From contig CAMLJW010000130.1 in NCBI GenBank assembly GCA_946480485.1, positions 1 to 11,687 of the forward strand: a DNA stretch of 11,687 nucleotides. The letters run 5' to 3'. The stretch comes from an uncultured Streptomyces sp. (GTDB taxonomy: Bacteria > Actinomycetota > Actinomycetes > Streptomycetales > Streptomycetaceae). The position numbers and the translations under genes are program-made. Positions within the stretch are counted from its first letter, which is position 1, and every line of letters starts with the position of its first letter. This document shows positions 1 to 9,077 of this stretch, piece after piece. The notes beneath the pieces were generated by a model. That model was not told where the DNA came from. It worked only from the letters and a program-made list of their open reading frames with translations, and made no database searches.

Positions 1-2348
<2,348 letters not shown>

Positions 2349-2393
2349 CCAGGACAGCCCTGACAGGACAAGCCGGCAAGGACTGACGGAGGC

Positions 2394-3602
2394 ATGATCG
2401 CACCGCTGCACGAGGCCCGTCCCAGCAGTCAAGGCCGCCGACTGCCCGACACGCAGCAGGGCATGCGCCGACGCAACCTCTCCCGTGTGATGCACACGAT
2501 CAACGCCGAGGGGCCGCTGTCCCGTGCCGCTGTCGCCTCACGTATCGGGCTGACCCGGGCTGCCGTCTCCAACCTTGTGGACGAGTTGATCCGCTCCCAG
2601 CTCCTCGAGGAGCTGGGGCCCGAGCGGCCGGGCCGGGTGGGGCGCCCCGGCTCGGCGCTGGCCATCAGCGGCCACGGCCCCGCCGGGATCGGCGCGGAAG
2701 TGGGCGTCGACCACCTCGCCGTGTGCGCGGTGGATCTGCGCGGCGAGGTGCGGGCACGGGCTGTACGGCACGGCGCGAACCGCGGTCGGCCGCCCGAGCC
2801 GGTACTGCGGGAACTGACCGAGCTGGTAGGCCAGGTCGTCGCCGAGGCCGAACGGGAAGGTCTGTGGCCCGTAGGCCTCGCCGTCGCTGTGCCCGGCCTG
2901 GTGGGCCGCGACGCCCGGACCGTCGTGCGCGCCCCCAACCTCGACTGGCACGACACGGACCTCGGCGCGCTGCTGCCGGGCGAACTACCACTGACGGTCG
3001 ACAACGAGGCGAACTTCGGCGGACTCGCCGAGCTCTGGCTCAACGAGGCGGCGCCGCGCGACTTTCTCCATGTCTCCGCGGAGATCGGCATCGGCGGTGC
3101 GGTGGTCGTGGACGGTCGCCTGCTGCGCGGTAGACACGGCTTCGCAGGCGAGTTGGGGCATGTACCGGTACGTCCCGCTGGGCCCACGTGTGCGTGCGGC
3201 GGCCGGGGCTGTCTCGAGCAGTACGCGGGCGAGGAAGCCGTGCTGCGTGCGGCCGGCCTGGAACCAGGAGCAGACCGCGTCCGACTGCTGTCCCAGCGCG
3301 CCGCAGAGGACGACAAGAAGGTACGGCGGGCCCTGCGCGGCGCCGGAACCGCGCTGGGCGTCGCGCTGACCGGCGCAGTCAATCTACTGGACCCCGAGGC
3401 CGTGGTGCTGGGCGGGGCCCTGTCCGAGCTCGCGCCCTGGTTGCTGCCGTCACTGGAACGGGAGTTGGCACGGCGCACGGCGGGTCCCGCCTGCGCCGTT
3501 TCCGTCTCCCGGCTCGGCTCCGAGGGTCCTTTGCTGGGCGCGGCGCACTCGGTGGTGCGGACGGTGCTCGACGATCCGGCGGCGCTGGGAAGCGGAGCAT
3601 AG
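2394..3602 (+). CDS. xylR: ROK-family transcriptional repressor, probable XylR
   Basis: Predicted xylose-responsive repressor of xylA and xylB. The 402-residue protein has an N-terminal winged helix-turn-helix (about residues 28-85; GPLSRAAVASRIGLTRAAVS at 40-59), then a ROK sugar-binding domain. The domain shows VAVPGLVG, DNEANFGGLAELW, EIGIGGAVVVDG, and the ROK zinc site, GELGHV plus CACGGRGC (Cys266, Cys268, Cys273). The DxGxT phosphate loop of true ROK kinases is not evident (the position reads EVGVDHLAV), so it should bind sugar without phosphorylating it, as in NagC/XylR regulators. Position next to xylB and divergent xylA supports the role; the ligand is inferred. The start is less certain: GGAGG sits 1 nt before ATG 2394, too close, while AAGGA is 11 nt upstream. 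The next in-frame ATG is at 2463, just before the MRRRNLSR motif. Confidence 0.88.
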   Translation: MIAPLHEARPSSQGRRLPDTQQGMRRRNLSRVMHTINAEGPLSRAAVASRIGLTRAAVSNLVDELIRSQLLEELGPERPGRVGRPGSALAISGHGPAGIGAEVGVDHLAVCAVDLRGEVRARAVRHGANRGRPPEPVLRELTELVGQVVAEAEREGLWPVGLAVAVPGLVGRDARTVVRAPNLDWHDTDLGALLPGELPLTVDNEANFGGLAELWLNEAAPRDFLHVSAEIGIGGAVVVDGRLLRGRHGFAGELGHVPVRPAGPTCACGGRGCLEQYAGEEAVLRAAGLEPGADRVRLLSQRAAEDDKKVRRALRGAGTALGVALTGAVNLLDPEAVVLGGALSELAPWLLPSLERELARRTAGPACAVSVSRLGSEGPLLGAAHSVVRTVLDDPAALGSGA

Positions 3603-3603
3603 G

Positions 3604-3658
3604 CCGCAGCTCGGTTTCCCTCGGAGCCCCGGGCTCCTCGGGGGCGCGGTGGCTGCGG
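3604..3658 (+). terminator. Nested inverted repeat after the ROK gene, probable terminator
   Basis: Starting 2 bp after the regulator stop codon are two nested inverted repeats: outer arms CCGCAGC (3604-3610) and GCTGCGG (3652-3658), inner arms GGAGCC (3623-3628) and GGCTCC (3632-3637) with a 3-nt loop. There is no T-tract, which is common for actinobacterial terminators. It would end the xylB-xylR transcript. Confidence 0.55.
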
Positions 3659-3785
3659 TTCCGGACCAGTGCCTCACCATCACCGCCAGTCATACGCGCC
3701 TGGCACCACCTCGACCGCAGGACGGGCGAGGCGCAAGCTAGAACAAAGGAAGTGATCTACCGCGAACCCGGCGGAAGGAAGCGAG

Positions 3786-4445
3786 ATGACCGAGCAACCC
3801 ACCACCGGTCCCCCGCCTTGGCGTCTGGCAGGCGACTGGTTCGATGTATGCAAGTGCGCCATCCCGTGCCCTTGTACGTTCGCACAGGCCCCGACCTACG
3901 GCGACTGCGAAGGCGTGCTGGCCTGGCACATAAGGGAAGGCAACTTCAGCGACGTGCGGCTCGACGGCCTCAACGTACTGATGCTCGGCTCCTTCGTGGG
4001 CAACCCCTGGATCCGCGACCACACGGACGCCTACGCCGCGGTCTTCTTCGACGAGCGCGCTGACGAACAGCAGCGCGCCGCCCTGCAGGCGATCTTCGGC
4101 GGTGAGGCGGGCGGATGGCCCGCCGAGTTCGGCGAGATGTTCGGCCCCGAGATGAGGGGCATGGATTTCGCGTCCATCCGCATCGAGGTCGACGAGAACC
4201 TGGCAGCCTGGCGCGCGGAAATCCCCGGAAAGGTGACGGCAACCGCCGAAGCGCTGACCGGCCCGACCACCCCGGAAGGCGCACGGGTCCAGGTGCACAA
4301 TGCCCCCGGCTCCGAGGTCGGACCCGGCCAGATCGCCACCTGGGGCCGCGCCACCACCGATCGGGCCGACGCCTTCGGTTTCACCTGGGACCGTTCGGGA
4401 AAGTCGAGCAAACACTTCCCCTTCGACTGGACCGGCCCGACCTGA
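3786..4445 (+). CDS. DUF1326 family protein with CxCxxxCxC motif
   Basis: A 219-residue protein of the DUF1326 family; its biochemical function is not known to me. The family signature is at the N-terminus: GDWFDVCKCAIPCPCTF, giving Cys22, Cys24, Cys28 and Cys30, then YGDCEGVLAWHIREGNF and DVRLDGLNVLML. The four clustered cysteines suggest metal or redox chemistry, but that is inference. No signal peptide or membrane segment is seen, so it is probably cytosolic. The start ATG has GGAAGGAAG 4-12 nt upstream. Length matches the family. DUF1326 genes are often found beside DUF2182 genes, and one lies 361 bp away here, convergent. A strong hairpin terminator follows 5 bp after the stop. Family call firm, role unknown. 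Confidence 0.88.
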   Translation: MTEQPTTGPPPWRLAGDWFDVCKCAIPCPCTFAQAPTYGDCEGVLAWHIREGNFSDVRLDGLNVLMLGSFVGNPWIRDHTDAYAAVFFDERADEQQRAALQAIFGGEAGGWPAEFGEMFGPEMRGMDFASIRIEVDENLAAWRAEIPGKVTATAEALTGPTTPEGARVQVHNAPGSEVGPGQIATWGRATTDRADAFGFTWDRSGKSSKHFPFDWTGPT

Positions 4446-4450
4446 CCACA

Positions 4451-4480
4451 CACCCCCGGCCGTCGCAGAGGCCGGGGGTG
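4451..4480 (+). terminator. Perfect 11-bp stem terminator after the DUF1326 gene
   Basis: CACCCCCGGCC (4451-4461) and GGCCGGGGGTG (4470-4480) form a perfect 11-bp stem with an 8-nt loop, starting 5 bp after the DUF1326 stop. There is no U-run. It should separate the DUF1326 transcript from the small gene downstream. Confidence 0.75.
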
Positions 4481-4551
4481 GCAACCACGGGGGACTTGAA
4501 GAGAAACCAGCAAGGGACGTGCCTGACGAGACCGCGCAGAGGGGCGCGCGC

Positions 4552-4805
4552 ATGAGCAGAGGTGAAGCACCGCGGCTGCTGGTGACGGTGTTCTCAGCGC
4601 CCGCATTGTCACGGTTCATGCCGATAGCCATGGTCGTGGGGACTATGTTCTCGCTCGTCAACCAGGACGCGGTGATCGCGGCCGGGGATGCCATGGCCGC
4701 GACACCTGGTTGGCGCGTGATGTTCAACGGTCTGGTGCCGTTCTGTTGTCGAGTGCGGGCTTCTTCAGCTGCCGGCGAGCGACCTGGCGGACGATGACCA
4801 GGTGA
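4552..4805 (+). pseudogene. NrtS-like small membrane protein with apparent -1 frameshift
   Basis: A small gene whose protein resembles the NrtS-type nitrate/nitrite transporter family of about 80-residue membrane proteins (recognised from memory). The plus frame from ATG 4552 reads FMPIAMVVGTMFSLVNQDAV, then WRVMFNGLVPFC, matching the family's VVGT..NQGD and LVPY core. At Cys64 (codon 4741-4749 region) the frame goes wrong and ends at TGA 4795-4797 with an Arg-rich tail. Shifting frame at about 4744-4748 restores SSAGFFSCRRATW, the expected SS.GF.S.RR end, and stops at TGA 4803-4805. One missing G in TGTTGTC (ancestrally TGTGTGTC) explains it. AGAGGGG lies about 8 nt before the ATG. The loss could be a real mutation or an assembly error. 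Two hydrophobic helices would be expected in the intact protein. Confidence 0.6.
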
Positions 4806-4806
4806 G

Positions 4807-5643
4807 TCACATGCCGTCCATCGACGGCATCGAATCCTGCAGCCCCGGCAGCAGCCAGTCTTGGAACGGCGCGAGCACGGCCAGGACGAGGAACGCGACG
4901 CCCACGACGCGGGCGAGCAACGGGCCCCGGGACCACAGCTTCTCCACGAAGATCACCACGGCCAGCCCGGCCATCGCCGCCACGTTCATCACACCGAGCG
5001 GTATGAGGACGACCATCAGCCCGGCGCAACAGCCGACGCAGTAGGCGCCGTGATGGACGCCCACCCTCAGGTCGCGCGCCGGTGCCCGGAAGCCTGCGTA
5101 GCGCATCAAGTGGCTCATGGGGTCACGGCAGTGCCGCAGGCACACGTACTTGAGGGGGCCGAGCTGGTACAGGCCCCCGAGCAGGAACGCGGTGAAGCCG
5201 ATCCAGCGCCCGGCGGCCGGATGGCCGGCCACCAGGTCGCCGGTTAGCGCCAGAGCCGCGTAGGCGGGCGCTCCGAAGGCGCTCCACACCACCAGGTACC
5301 CGCCCACGAACTCGGCCGTACGCGCGGCCCGGGTCCAGCCGGAGGACTGCCTGCCGATGCCCCGCGCCCATGTGATGGCCACCGGCGCCATGGACGGCAG
5401 CATCATTGCCGCCATCATCGTCACCCAGAGCAGCAGGAACAGGGGCAGCGCCATCCCCATCGCGCCGGGCTCCACCCCCATGTCCCGGGCCTGCCCGATC
5501 GTGAGCGCCCACGCGGGCACTGCGATCAGAACGACGAGAAACCAGGCGGCCGCGAGCTCCCGCTTCGGCAGCAACCCTCCGATGGCTCCGGTCGGCGCGG
5601 GCGACCGTGTGGGTGCGAAGACGGAGGTCCGGGTGAAGCGCAT
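4807..5643 (-). CDS. DUF2182 multi-pass membrane protein
   Basis: A 278-residue integral membrane protein of the DUF2182 family, annotated elsewhere as a predicted metal-binding membrane protein; function unproven. About seven hydrophobic stretches are visible (roughly 31-50, 63-91, 111-134, 146-163, 198-217, 219-236, 243-260). Family motifs are present: TMMAAMMLPSMAP (75-87), LKYVCLRHCRDP (164-175) and GAYCVGCCAGLM (199-210) followed by GVMN. The Met and Cys pairs in or next to helices, and the Met-rich tail SMPSMDGM, would suit soft-metal ligands, but this is inference. The ATG at 5643 is chosen because AGGAGGG lies 7 nt before it; an upstream in-frame start at 5679 has weaker support. The stop lies 1 bp from the repaired NrtS-like frame, so these genes converge tightly. 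Confidence 0.87.
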   Translation of the reverse strand: MRFTRTSVFAPTRSPAPTGAIGGLLPKRELAAAWFLVVLIAVPAWALTIGQARDMGVEPGAMGMALPLFLLLWVTMMAAMMLPSMAPVAITWARGIGRQSSGWTRAARTAEFVGGYLVVWSAFGAPAYAALALTGDLVAGHPAAGRWIGFTAFLLGGLYQLGPLKYVCLRHCRDPMSHLMRYAGFRAPARDLRVGVHHGAYCVGCCAGLMVVLIPLGVMNVAAMAGLAVVIFVEKLWSRGPLLARVVGVAFLVLAVLAPFQDWLLPGLQDSMPSMDGM

Positions 5644-5995
5644 CGGCGTGCCCTCCTGCGGATGCGTCCAGCAGACCACGTCTCCACGTACGGCGCGACC
5701 TCGCTCGAACTCACGTTGAGCGCGGGGCCTCCGCGGGGGTGCCGCACGGCCAGGCCCGTCTCACCTCGGACCCGACAGGCGACGCCGGAACGCCGACCCA
5801 TGAACCGGAAGCCGCGGTTACGTGACATCCGCCACATCGACTCCGAGAGCTGAGCGTACTGAATAGTAGATGCCGCTCTGGCGACATATGAGATTTATCC
5901 GGCTTGGTGTAGGCGCATATCGCACCAGGCTTGACGGCATACCGCCGACTCGGCACTTTCGCCCGCTCTTCAAAGAAAAAAAGGTTTCTGACGGA
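5644..5995. other. Intergenic region between divergent DUF2182 and CAP genes
   Basis: No convincing gene is seen in this stretch of about 350 bp. It should hold the promoters of the minus-strand DUF2182 gene and the plus-strand CAP gene. The right half (5855-5990) is notably less GC-rich than the rest of the window. TTGACG at 5931-5936 could be a -35 hexamer, but no good -10 lies 16-18 nt downstream. Short open frames on both strands (for example minus 5837-5650) lack a plausible start with ribosome site and show no recognisable protein. Confidence 0.5.
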
Positions 5996-6214
5996 GCAAC
6001 AGGATTTCCACAACTGCTGCATGTGCCGGACCAGCACGCCCCACGCCCTGTTGCAAGGGCGGACCGGGCCTACGAAGCAAGGTAGTAGGAAAGCCCTTTG
6101 TGCTCTACGTGAGGCCGTCCTAAGAATGACGACCCGCAGTACGTCTCCGCAGTTCAGGAGCGGAGTCTTCCGGAGCCAGCCGAACAAGGAGCGCTCGGCG
6201 ATTACCGAGTGAGG
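5996..6214 (+). promoter_or_regulatory. Structured 5' leader of the CAP gene (candidate cis-regulatory RNA)
   Basis: Consecutive helices can be drawn in order. P1 is GCAACAGG (5996-6003) with CCTGTTGC (6047-6054), perfect 8 bp, enclosing GTGC/GCAC (6023-6026/6034-6037). P2 follows directly, AAGGGC (6055-6060) with GCCCTT (6093-6098), enclosing CCTAC/GTAGG (6069-6073/6085-6089). P3 is CTCCGC/GCGGAG (6145-6150/6160-6165). P4 is CTCGG/CCGAG (6194-6198/6205-6209), ending against the GAGG ribosome site at 6211-6214. An AAGGAG at 6186-6191, 29 nt from the ATG, looks like a second Shine-Dalgarno sequence displaced by P4. I cannot match it to a known riboswitch class. The fold was made by eye. Confidence 0.4.
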
Positions 6215-6220
6215 TCACGC

Positions 6221-7144
6221 ATGGGGAAGCATCGCAAGAAGAAGCATTACCGGCGAATAGTCATCGCTGCCGTCGCCATGGGCGCCGTTGGCGTACCGTC
6301 CGTCGCCATGGCCTGTGCCGACTGGCGGGGCAGCGGAGGAAATCAGTTCTACAGCGCCGAGAAGAAGGCAGCCAGGGGTTGGTGGAACGACACCGACAGG
6401 GAAGGCGACCGGGATCGCGACTGGGGTCGCGACTGGGGTCGCGACTCGAAGGGCGACGAGGACAGCACACCCACTTCGGGAGCATCGAAGACTCCGATCG
6501 TCTCTGCGAGCACCCCGAAGACCACCGCGCCGAAGCCCACAACCACCGCACCCCCCAGCACACCGAAAACCACCCCGTCCGACCCCGCGCCCACGCCGTC
6601 GAGCACCCCGAAAACCACGGCACCCAAGCCCACAACCACCGCACCCCCCAGCACACCGAAAACCACCCCGTCCGACCCCGCGCCCACGCCGTCGAGCACA
6701 CCGAAAACCACCCCGTCCGACTCCGCGCCCACGCCGTCGAGCACCCCGAAGGCCACCGCCACGGCGTCCGGGGCCACCGCCCGCATCCTGGAACTCGTCA
6801 ACGCCGAGCGCAAAAAGGCCGGTTGTTCCCCTGTGATCCTGAACGCGACCCTGGCCAAGGCCGCACAGGCACACAGCGAGGACATGGCAGCCCACCAGAA
6901 CATGTCGCACACCGGGTCCAACGGGTCTTCCCCGGGCGACCGGATCACGCGCGCCGGCTACGGCTGGAGCACCTACGGCGAGAACGTCGCCTACGGCTAC
7001 GCCACGCCCGAACGGGTCATGACAGGCTGGATGTCCAGCCCCGGACACAAGGCCAACATCCTCAACTGTGCGTTCAAGGAGATCGGCATCGGTCTCGCAC
7101 AGCCCAACAACTACTGGACCCAGGACTTCGGAACTGCCCGCTAA
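6221..7144 (+). CDS. Secreted CAP/SCP-domain (YkwD-like) protein
   Basis: A 307-residue exported protein. An n-region rich in Lys/Arg/His (MGKHRKKKHYRR) precedes a hydrophobic core ending VPSVAMA, with likely signal peptidase I cleavage before CADW; a lipobox is not canonical. Residues about 57-80 carry Asp/Arg-rich GRDWGRD repeats, and about 97-175 form a Thr/Pro/Ser linker of 15- and 16-residue repeats. The CAP domain spans about 189-307: ILELVNAERKKAGC, His230 in MSHTG, Glu254 in YGENVAYG, SSPGHKANIL with His276, and a C-terminal YWTQDFG. The CAP His/Glu cavity residues are thus present. Bacterial CAP proteins are extracellular; their activity is mostly unresolved. ATG 6221 (GAGG 6 nt upstream) is preferred over GTG 6209, which would add four residues. 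The gene is monocistronic with an unusually long leader. Confidence 0.9.
   Translation: MGKHRKKKHYRRIVIAAVAMGAVGVPSVAMACADWRGSGGNQFYSAEKKAARGWWNDTDREGDRDRDWGRDWGRDSKGDEDSTPTSGASKTPIVSASTPKTTAPKPTTTAPPSTPKTTPSDPAPTPSSTPKTTAPKPTTTAPPSTPKTTPSDPAPTPSSTPKTTPSDSAPTPSSTPKATATASGATARILELVNAERKKAGCSPVILNATLAKAAQAHSEDMAAHQNMSHTGSNGSSPGDRITRAGYGWSTYGENVAYGYATPERVMTGWMSSPGHKANILNCAFKEIGIGLAQPNNYWTQDFGTAR
6509..6739 (+). repeat. In-frame 45/48-bp tandem repeats encoding the Thr/Pro linker
   Basis: Five units, each starting AGCAC(C/A)CCGAA, alternate 48-45-48-45-45 bp: 6509-6556, 6557-6601, 6602-6649, 6650-6694, 6695-6739. The first two 45-bp units are identical and the third differs by one base (Pro to Ser). 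The two 48-bp units differ at four positions. Encoded units are STPKTTAPKPTTTAPP and STPKTTPSDPAPTPS. All lengths are multiples of three, so copy-number change keeps the CAP domain in frame. Confidence 0.9.
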
Positions 7145-7494
7145 GCGGCAGCAGAGCAACGGGCTCTCGGCGTAAGCGTCTCTGATCAGCTTAGCGATCC
7201 CGTGTCAGACATTGTGTTTGACGCGGGTCCGCCCACTGTCGAGGGGCAGCGCGAGCGTGTAGGTGGAAGCCCGCGCCCAGTGCTGCTCCTCGCGGCTTGT
7301 GCCGGTTGGTGGGTGTGCTGTTCGTCGTCACGCCCTGGTGCAGGCGAGCTGCGCGGGGCAGCCGGTGCCGGTCCGTTGGTGCGTGTCCCTCCGGACGCTT
7401 GCCCGCCGGGCCCGAGGGGCCGGTGGGGGGAGGGTGCCCTGCGTCGTCCTCCACGCACGCGCGGGCAGTGGCTGAGAGCAGCTCGGGTCGGTAG
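7145..7494. other. Convergent intergenic region between CAP gene and gap
   Basis: No gene is recognised in these 350 bp; short open frames in it lack protein character. Weak hairpins are present: AGAGC/GCTCT (7153-7157/7163-7167) and TAAGC/GCTTA (7173-7177/7189-7193) just after the CAP stop, and a GC-rich 7-bp stem with a one-base bulge at 7406-7423 (CCGGGCCC-GAG-GGGCCGG). The last is the best candidate terminator for gap reading leftward. None has a T-tract. Confidence 0.4.
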
Positions 7495-9015
7495 TCAGCG
7501 TGCTCCGACTCCGGCACTGGTCCGGTGCTGACTTTGGACTGCCGACCAGGTGGCACCGTTCGTCCTGGCTTCCTCCGCTGGGGCAGGGTAGGTCGGGTAC
7601 TCCACTCCGGAGACGTACTGGACGACGCGGATGACCTGGCAGGAGTAGCCGAACTCGTTGTCGTACCAGAGGTAGAGGATCGCGTTGTCGCCCTCGACCT
7701 TGGTGGCGCCGGCATCGAGGATCGAGGCGTGCCGCGAGCCGATGAAGTCGCTGGACACCGCGTCGGGGGCGCTGATGAAGTCGATCTGACGCTTGAGCGG
7801 CGAGGTCAGTGACACGTCGCGGATGTGGTCGAGGACCTCTTCGCGGCTGGTCTCGCGCGCCAGCTTGAGGTTGAGGATCGCGATCGAGACGTCCGGCACC
7901 GGGACGCGGATCGAGCTGCCGGTGATCCTTGCCTTGAGGTCGGGCAGCGCCTTGGCCACGGCGGAGGCGGCACCGGTCTCGGTTATGACCATGTTCAGCG
8001 GCGCCGAGCGTCCGCGGCGGTCGGAGCTGTGGTAGTTGTCCAGCAGGTTCTGGTCGTTGGTGAACGAGTGGACGGTCTCCACGTGGCCGTGCAGGACGCC
8101 GTACTCGTCCGCCATCGCCTTCAGCGGCGGGACGATCGCGTTGGTGGTGCAGGAGGCACAGGAAATGATCTGCTCGTCCGGCTTGATCATGTCGTGGTTG
8201 ACGCCATGGACGACGTTGGGGACGTCGCCCTTGCCGGGTGCGGTCAGGACGACCTTGGCGATGCCGGGGCGGAGGTGCTTCGACAGGCCCTCGCGGTCGC
8301 GCCAGCGGCCGGTGTTGTCGATGAGGATGGCGTCCTTGATGCCGTACGCCGTGTAGTCCACCGACGTCGGGTCGTCGGAGTAGATCACCTTGATCTCGTG
8401 ACCGTTGGCGATGATCTTGTCGTTCGCCTCGTCGGTGGTGATCGTGCCCTGGAACTGGCCGTGGATGGAGTCACGGCGCAGCAACGAGGCGCGCTTGACG
8501 ATGTCCTGGCCGGCGCCCCTGCGGACGACGATGGCGCGCAGCCGCAGGCCGTTACCGGAGCCGCCCTTCTCGATGAGCAGGCGGGCGAGGAGGCGGCCGA
8601 TGCGGCCGAACCCGTAGAGGACGATGTCGCGCGGCTCGCGGCGCTCGACCTTGTGGGCACCCGTGGCGCCGACGACGGCTCCGGCGGTGAACTCCTCCAC
8701 CGAGAGGCCGCGGCCGTCGGTCTTGTACGTCGCGGCGAGCATGCCGATGTCGATCTGGGAGGGGCCGAGATCGAGTGTGGTGAGAGCCTGCAGGAACGGC
8801 AGCGTCTCGGTGACCGAGAGTTCCTCGCCGGCGATCTGCCGGGCGAATCGGTGGGTCTTGAGGATGCTGACCACCGACTTGTTCACCAGGGAGCGACTGT
8901 GAAGCAGGACTGTGACGTCACGCTCCCGGTGCAGCTTCCCGATCACCGGAATCATCGACTCCGCGATCTCCTCGCGGTTCTTCCAGTCGGTGAACGAGTC
9001 CTCGTTGACAGTCAC
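7495..9015 (-). CDS. gap: Glyceraldehyde-3-phosphate dehydrogenase, long form
   Basis: A cytoplasmic enzyme that oxidises glyceraldehyde-3-phosphate to 1,3-bisphosphoglycerate with NAD(P)+, or the reverse. The 506-residue protein is the long type: about 130 extra N-terminal residues (including LHREREDV-like helices and SLVNKSVVSILKTHRFARQ) precede the Rossmann GFGRIGR (135-141). The active site is SCASCTTNA with catalytic Cys289. HSFTNDQN and the C-terminal YLWYDNEFGYSCQVIRVVQY are also present. The start is GTG at 9015 with AAAGAG about 6 nt upstream, and the protein begins TVNEDSFTDWKNREEIAES. About 26 residues follow YPTYPAPA, near where I recall relatives ending; this low-complexity tail may be a recent stop-loss extension. 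The coenzyme preference of long-form GAPDHs differs from the classic enzyme in some bacteria; it cannot be told here. Not co-directional with any close gene except the upstream DUF998 gene. Confidence 0.95.
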   Translation of the reverse strand: MTVNEDSFTDWKNREEIAESMIPVIGKLHRERDVTVLLHSRSLVNKSVVSILKTHRFARQIAGEELSVTETLPFLQALTTLDLGPSQIDIGMLAATYKTDGRGLSVEEFTAGAVVGATGAHKVERREPRDIVLYGFGRIGRLLARLLIEKGGSGNGLRLRAIVVRRGAGQDIVKRASLLRRDSIHGQFQGTITTDEANDKIIANGHEIKVIYSDDPTSVDYTAYGIKDAILIDNTGRWRDREGLSKHLRPGIAKVVLTAPGKGDVPNVVHGVNHDMIKPDEQIISCASCTTNAIVPPLKAMADEYGVLHGHVETVHSFTNDQNLLDNYHSSDRRGRSAPLNMVITETGAASAVAKALPDLKARITGSSIRVPVPDVSIAILNLKLARETSREEVLDHIRDVSLTSPLKRQIDFISAPDAVSSDFIGSRHASILDAGATKVEGDNAILYLWYDNEFGYSCQVIRVVQYVSGVEYPTYPAPAEEARTNGATWSAVQSQHRTSAGVGAR

Positions 9016-9046
9016 AGTTTTCTCTTTCGAGCTAGGCGGCGCTCAC

Positions 9047-9077
9047 ATGCTAACCCCACGCTTATTTGACCACTCAA
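9047..9077 (-). promoter_or_regulatory. Possible gap promoter
   Basis: Reading the minus strand toward the GTG at 9015, TTGAGT (9077-9072) and TAGCAT (9052-9047) could be -35 and -10 hexamers with a 19-bp spacer, about 31 bp before the start codon. The region is less GC-rich than its surroundings. Spacing is longer than ideal, so this is tentative. Confidence 0.3.

Noticed and set aside
2429..3478. Long minus-strand open frame across the ROK regulator
   Set aside because: Ser/Arg/Pro-rich antisense shadow of a well-supported ROK protein.
5650..5837. Short minus-strand open frame upstream of the DUF2182 gene
   Set aside because: No ribosome site at a usable start and no recognisable protein; it overlaps the likely DUF2182 leader.
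5996..6209. c-di-AMP (ydaO/yuaA) riboswitch upstream of the CAP gene
   Set aside because: The gene type fits, but the conserved core bases I know for this class were not found; kept only as an unclassified structured leader.
6330..6345. CAP protein as a lipoprotein
   Set aside because: A Cys follows AMA at the cleavage region, but the lipobox -3 to -1 positions (A-M-A) are not canonical; signal peptidase I cleavage is more likely.
7186..7531. Short open frames on both strands between the CAP gene and gap
   Set aside because: They overlap each other, lack ribosome sites, and read as Arg/Pro/Gly-rich sequence without family character.
7825..9069. Long open frame (414 codons) on the plus strand across gap
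   Set aside because: Antisense to GAPDH; its translation is Val/Asp/Gly-rich low complexity, as expected from the complement of a GC-biased gene.
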